Below are positions 4,951 through 5,077 of a stretch of 5,077 nt of DNA, piece by piece. The DNA comes from an uncultured Mycoplasmatota bacterium (GTDB lineage Bacteria; Bacillota_I; Bacilli_A; RF39; UBA660): assembly GCA_900551455.1 (NCBI GenBank), contig URVV01000024.1, positions 1 to 5,077 of the forward strand. Reading direction: 5' to 3'. A program made the position numbers and the translations under genes. How positions within the stretch are numbered: the stretch's first letter is position 1; each line of letters starts with the position of its first letter. The notes beneath the pieces are model-generated. The model saw only the letters and a list, made by a program, of their open reading frames with translations, was not told the origin of the DNA and searched no databases.

Positions 4951-4956
4951 AATTTT

Positions 4957-4985
4957 ATTATATTATACTTTTAGGTGATTGTCAA
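4957..4985 (-). promoter_or_regulatory. Strong sigma-A promoter of the candidate noncoding RNA
   Basis: On the minus strand a perfect TTGACA (4985-4980) is followed by 17 bases and a perfect TATAAT (4962-4957). A second TATAAT overlaps it at 4967-4962 but with a 12-base spacer. The predicted start is near 4950. Perfect promoters in this window otherwise belong only to rpsD, suggesting an abundant transcript. Confidence 0.88.
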
Positions 4986-5077
4986 TATCTTTTTACTTTT
5001 TTTGTAAAAGAATGTAAAAAAGCCTCACTTGTAAAAGTAACTTCCACCCTACAATGGAATTTAAGTTTACAAATTTT
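4986..5077. other. Right-edge intergenic stretch with TTGTAAAAG repeats
   Basis: No gene can be supported here. Plus-strand TTGTAAAAG occurs at 5002-5010 and 5029-5037, with a variant ATGTAAAAAAG at 5012-5022 between them. CTTTTTAC (4989-4996) and GTAAAAAAG (5014-5022) are near-inverted copies. On the minus strand TTACTT/AAGTGA followed by GGCTTTTTT could be a weak terminator for a gene beyond the edge. Two minus-strand frames are open from the edge (one ends at the TGA at 4984-4982), but neither has recognisable content. Confidence 0.3.

Noticed and set aside
5054..5077. Start of a plus-strand gene (MEFKFTNF) at the right edge
   Set aside because: There is no Shine-Dalgarno sequence before the ATG and only eight codons are visible.

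Overview
The window looks like chromosomal DNA from a low-GC, A/T-rich Gram-positive bacterium (Bacillota or a Bacilli-related lineage). The reasons are the AAAGGAGG-type ribosome sites, the TTGACA/TATAAT promoters, a long-form ribosome hibernation factor, and an unmistakable Spo0A, the sporulation master regulator found only in Firmicutes-type genomes. The four tryptophan codons I checked are TGG and none of the five full genes ends in TGA, so nothing contradicts the standard code. I cannot name the species. The compact layout and shortened enzymes suggest a small-genome, uncultured-type member, but that is inference.

Left to right: (1) bases 1-151 hold the start of an unrecognised minus-strand gene with a textbook promoter, running off the left edge. 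(2) hpf (minus) ends just upstream in a hairpin terminator. (3) Bases 745-1015 are a divergent promoter region: hpf is read leftwards, and rpsD (ribosomal protein S4) is read rightwards from a perfect sigma-A promoter with a roughly 130-nt structured leader, probably an S4 autoregulatory site. (4) rpsD and spo0A converge. Their stop codons are 34 bases apart, and each terminator hairpin is partly built from the last codons of its gene. (5) spo0A (minus) has its own promoter, overlapped by two tandem Spo0A-box-like sites. (6) pgk and tpiA (minus) form a tight two-gene glycolytic unit with 11 bases between them. The triosephosphate isomerase is short and divergent but keeps its four catalytic residues. 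(7) Bases 4351-5077 contain no convincing protein gene. They hold the pgk promoter and, upstream of it, a complete-looking minus-strand transcription unit: a perfect TTGACA-17-TATAAT promoter near 4957-4985, about 460 nt rich in stem-loops, and an intrinsic terminator at 4488-4525. I cannot match it to tmRNA, RNase P RNA, SRP RNA, 6S RNA or a T-box, so it is the best candidate for an undescribed element here.

Functionally, the window combines translation control (Hpf dimerises and shelters ribosomes in stationary phase; S4 nucleates the 30S subunit), lower glycolysis (TpiA, Pgk) and the starvation/sporulation decision (Spo0A). All of these respond to growth state, but apart from pgk-tpiA each gene appears to have its own promoter and terminator.
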